DNA from: Clostridiaceae bacterium
Lineage (GTDB): Bacteria > Bacillota > Clostridia > DSM-8532
Reading direction: 5' to 3'
DNA: 6,663 bases
NCBI GenBank assembly: GCA_012727625.1
Contig: JAAYGP010000299.1
Coordinates: 1 to 6,663 of the forward strand
Shown here: piece by piece, positions 5,487 through 6,663 of the stretch
Position numbering within the stretch: position 1 is the first letter of the stretch
Layout of the letters: each line of letters begins with the position of its first letter
Made by a program: the position numbers and the translations under genes
The notes under the pieces: generated by a model
What the model saw: only the letters and a program-made list of their open reading frames with translations
Told to the model about the DNA's origin: nothing
Database searches by the model: none

Positions 5487-6317
5487 ATGAATACAAAAAT
5501 GTCAAAATTCGGTGAAATTATATATTGGTCAGGATTAATAATATTTGCCCTGCTTTTTATCTTTCCTTTTATTATGATGATAACAGGATCTTTTTCAGAT
5601 ACAAGAACGATTGTCCCCAGAAAAAACTTCTGGATTCCTGAATATATTTACTACGGAAACTATAAGAATTTCTTTTCCAACGATAAAGCGCTGTCCTGGG
5701 TCAAAAACAGCTTTATTTACGCTATTGTTCCCGTGATTACAGGTACTTTCATAAATACCCTGGTGGGATATATTCTGGCCAAAAAGAATTTCAAGGGCCG
5801 CAATTTTCTGTTTTTACTGTATATATCCATGATGCTGGTTCCGTCCCAGGTTTCCCTTGTACCAAACTATGTTATGTATACCACCGTGTTTAAATTTACG
5901 GATTCTTACCTGGCCATACTGGTACCCGGAATGTGGTCAATTTCAAATATGTTTCTTATGAGGCAGTACGCCACCACTCTTCCCGATTCCATTATTGAAG
6001 CGGCTTTGATAGATGGTTCGGGCGACTTTTATACTTTCTTCAAAATTATTTTCCCAATGGTGAAAACACCTGTTGCCGTAATGGGTATATTCGCTTTCCT
6101 TGCATACTGGAATATTTATCTGCCTGTATTGATTTACATGAACGATCCCGGAATGTACAACCTGACCGTAGGTGTTGGTACCATGGTACAGCTTGACGGA
6201 AATTACGGCATGCAGATGCTTGGGGCTGTTATTTGCATGGTTCCCGTATTCATTCTGTATGTATTCTGTCAGAGATATTTTGTTGAAGGTATAAGCTTAA
6301 CCGGGCTTAAAGGTTAA
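5487..6317 (+). CDS. CUT1-type sugar ABC importer permease, MalG-like
   Basis: This 276-residue protein is the second half of the channel and pairs with the MalF-like permease encoded just upstream. Six hydrophobic segments are visible at about 12-34, 73-98, 106-130, 140-160, 195-217 and 243-262. The EAA loop is at about 167-194 with Glu171-Ala172-Ala173, Asp176-Gly177 and Pro190. The protein ends in GISLTGLKG, the usual MalG-type C-terminal tail that contacts the ATPase. The start is uncertain: ATG codons at 5481 and 5487 and a TTG at 5478 share the frame. The ribosome binding site GGGAG (5472-5476) is four bases from 5481 and ten from 5487; I chose 5487 on spacing, but 5481 (278 residues) is nearly as good. 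The stop is at 6315-6317. Confidence 0.91.
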   Translation: MNTKMSKFGEIIYWSGLIIFALLFIFPFIMMITGSFSDTRTIVPRKNFWIPEYIYYGNYKNFFSNDKALSWVKNSFIYAIVPVITGTFINTLVGYILAKKNFKGRNFLFLLYISMMLVPSQVSLVPNYVMYTTVFKFTDSYLAILVPGMWSISNMFLMRQYATTLPDSIIEAALIDGSGDFYTFFKIIFPMVKTPVAVMGIFAFLAYWNIYLPVLIYMNDPGMYNLTVGVGTMVQLDGNYGMQMLGAVICMVPVFILYVFCQRYFVEGISLTGLKG

Positions 6318-6344
6318 ATTTCAAAAAAATTTCAAAGGCTTCAT

Positions 6345-6404
6345 GTGTCTGCTTAAAGGTATAAGGCTGGCGGGCTTTAGCAGCTGGCCTTTCTTTAAAG
6401 ACAC
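6345..6404 (+). promoter_or_regulatory. Long imperfect hairpin after the second permease
   Basis: GTGTCT (6345-6350) pairs with AGACAC (6399-6404), and after a two-base bulge TTAAAG (6353-6358) pairs with CTTTAA (6393-6398), giving twelve pairs. Inside, AAGG/CCTT (6363-6366 with 6388-6391) and CTG/CAG (6367-6369 with 6381-6383) extend the structure. No T-run follows, so it is a poor intrinsic terminator and more likely an RNA-stability or processing element between the permease and the gene at 6471. Its left arm repeats GCTTAAAGGT, which also ends the permease gene at 6305-6314. Confidence 0.45.
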
Positions 6405-6470
6405 AGTATTAATACAAAACCAATATATATCTCTTTGTATACTAATTACCGGTTTTGGAGGACTTGTTGT

Positions 6471-6663
6471 ATGGCTAAATGTTATGACTATGAATATAAC
6501 CTGTACGAACAGCCTTTCTTTTCCCTGCCTCTTGATAAAGACAGACCTGTGGTTATAAAGATTAAAGAGTGCGCCAATATCAGAAAGCTTTCCGGTTTTG
6601 CGGTGAAGCTTAATAAATACGGAAGACCCGGTAATATTAAATATACAATCTACCGGGTTTTGG
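6471..6663 (+). CDS. Unrecognised protein, N-terminal 64 residues (3' end outside window)
   Basis: The frame starts at an ATG with an excellent ribosome binding site, GGAGGA at 6457-6462, eight bases upstream, and stays open to the window edge. The 64 visible residues begin MAKCYDYEYNLYEQPFF, without a signal peptide or membrane segment, and are rich in charged and aromatic residues. The alternating pattern in KLSGFAVKLNKYGRPGNIKYTIYR (39-62) looks like beta-strands of a sandwich domain; similar 'G-x-x-V-x-L-x-x-x-G-x-P-G-x-x-x-Y' runs occur in N-terminal domains of carbohydrate-active enzymes. That resemblance is weak, so no function is assigned. It lies 153 bases after the MalG-like permease with no strong terminator between, so it may be co-transcribed and handle the imported substrate. 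Confidence 0.7.
   Translation, partial: MAKCYDYEYNLYEQPFFSLPLDKDRPVVIKIKECANIRKLSGFAVKLNKYGRPGNIKYTIYRVL

Noticed and set aside
5462..5515. A 17-codon frame between the two permease genes
   Set aside because: It overlaps the start of the second permease in another frame, lacks its own ribosome binding site, and the GGGAG nearby is explained by the permease start.
6343..6558. A 71-codon + strand frame overlapping the last gene
   Set aside because: It starts inside the 6345-6404 hairpin without a ribosome binding site and overlaps, in another frame, the gene at 6471 that has a strong GGAGGA site.

Overview
The window is AT-rich with strong Gram-positive Shine-Dalgarno sequences. It has a lipoprotein-type solute-binding protein and a CUT1 sugar-importer layout without its own ATPase. 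This points to a low-GC Firmicute, most likely a Clostridia member; a carbohydrate-degrading clostridium is an inference from gene style, not something shown here. All supported genes are on the + strand.

Layout: (1) positions 3-320 are the C-terminal end of an MFS-type membrane transporter whose start lies outside the window. (2) 321-835 is a 515-base gene-free stretch. It holds a block of inverted repeats (about 501-676) that can fold in two mutually exclusive ways, then a good sigma-A-type promoter (716-744), then an operator-like repeat/palindrome (750-773). (3) 836-2557 encodes a 573-residue protein made of two tandem nitrilase-superfamily (carbon-nitrogen hydrolase) domains. The N-terminal copy has lost two of the three catalytic residues (Glu to Gln48, Cys to Gly135), while the C-terminal copy keeps a full Glu352-Lys406-Cys439 set. 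(4) 2634-3989 encodes a lipoprotein sugar-binding protein. (5) 3990-4502 is a 513-base gap with a perfect 17-bp hairpin, a competing hairpin over the preceding stop codon, a possible terminator, a good internal promoter (4346-4374) and a 14-bp palindrome at its predicted start site. (6) 4503-5447 and 5487-6317 encode the two CUT1 permeases (MalF-like and MalG-like, each with an EAA loop). (7) After a 60-base imperfect hairpin, an unrecognised gene starts at 6471 and runs off the window.

Together 836-6317 looks like a substrate-uptake locus: a binding lipoprotein captures an oligosaccharide or sugar derivative, the two permeases import it with an ATPase encoded elsewhere, and the cytoplasmic nitrilase-like enzyme may hydrolyse an amide or related C-N bond in the imported compound. 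That functional link is inferred from gene order. The most unusual items are the half-degenerate tandem nitrilase, the alternative folds upstream of it, and the competing hairpins that could set binding-protein versus permease expression.
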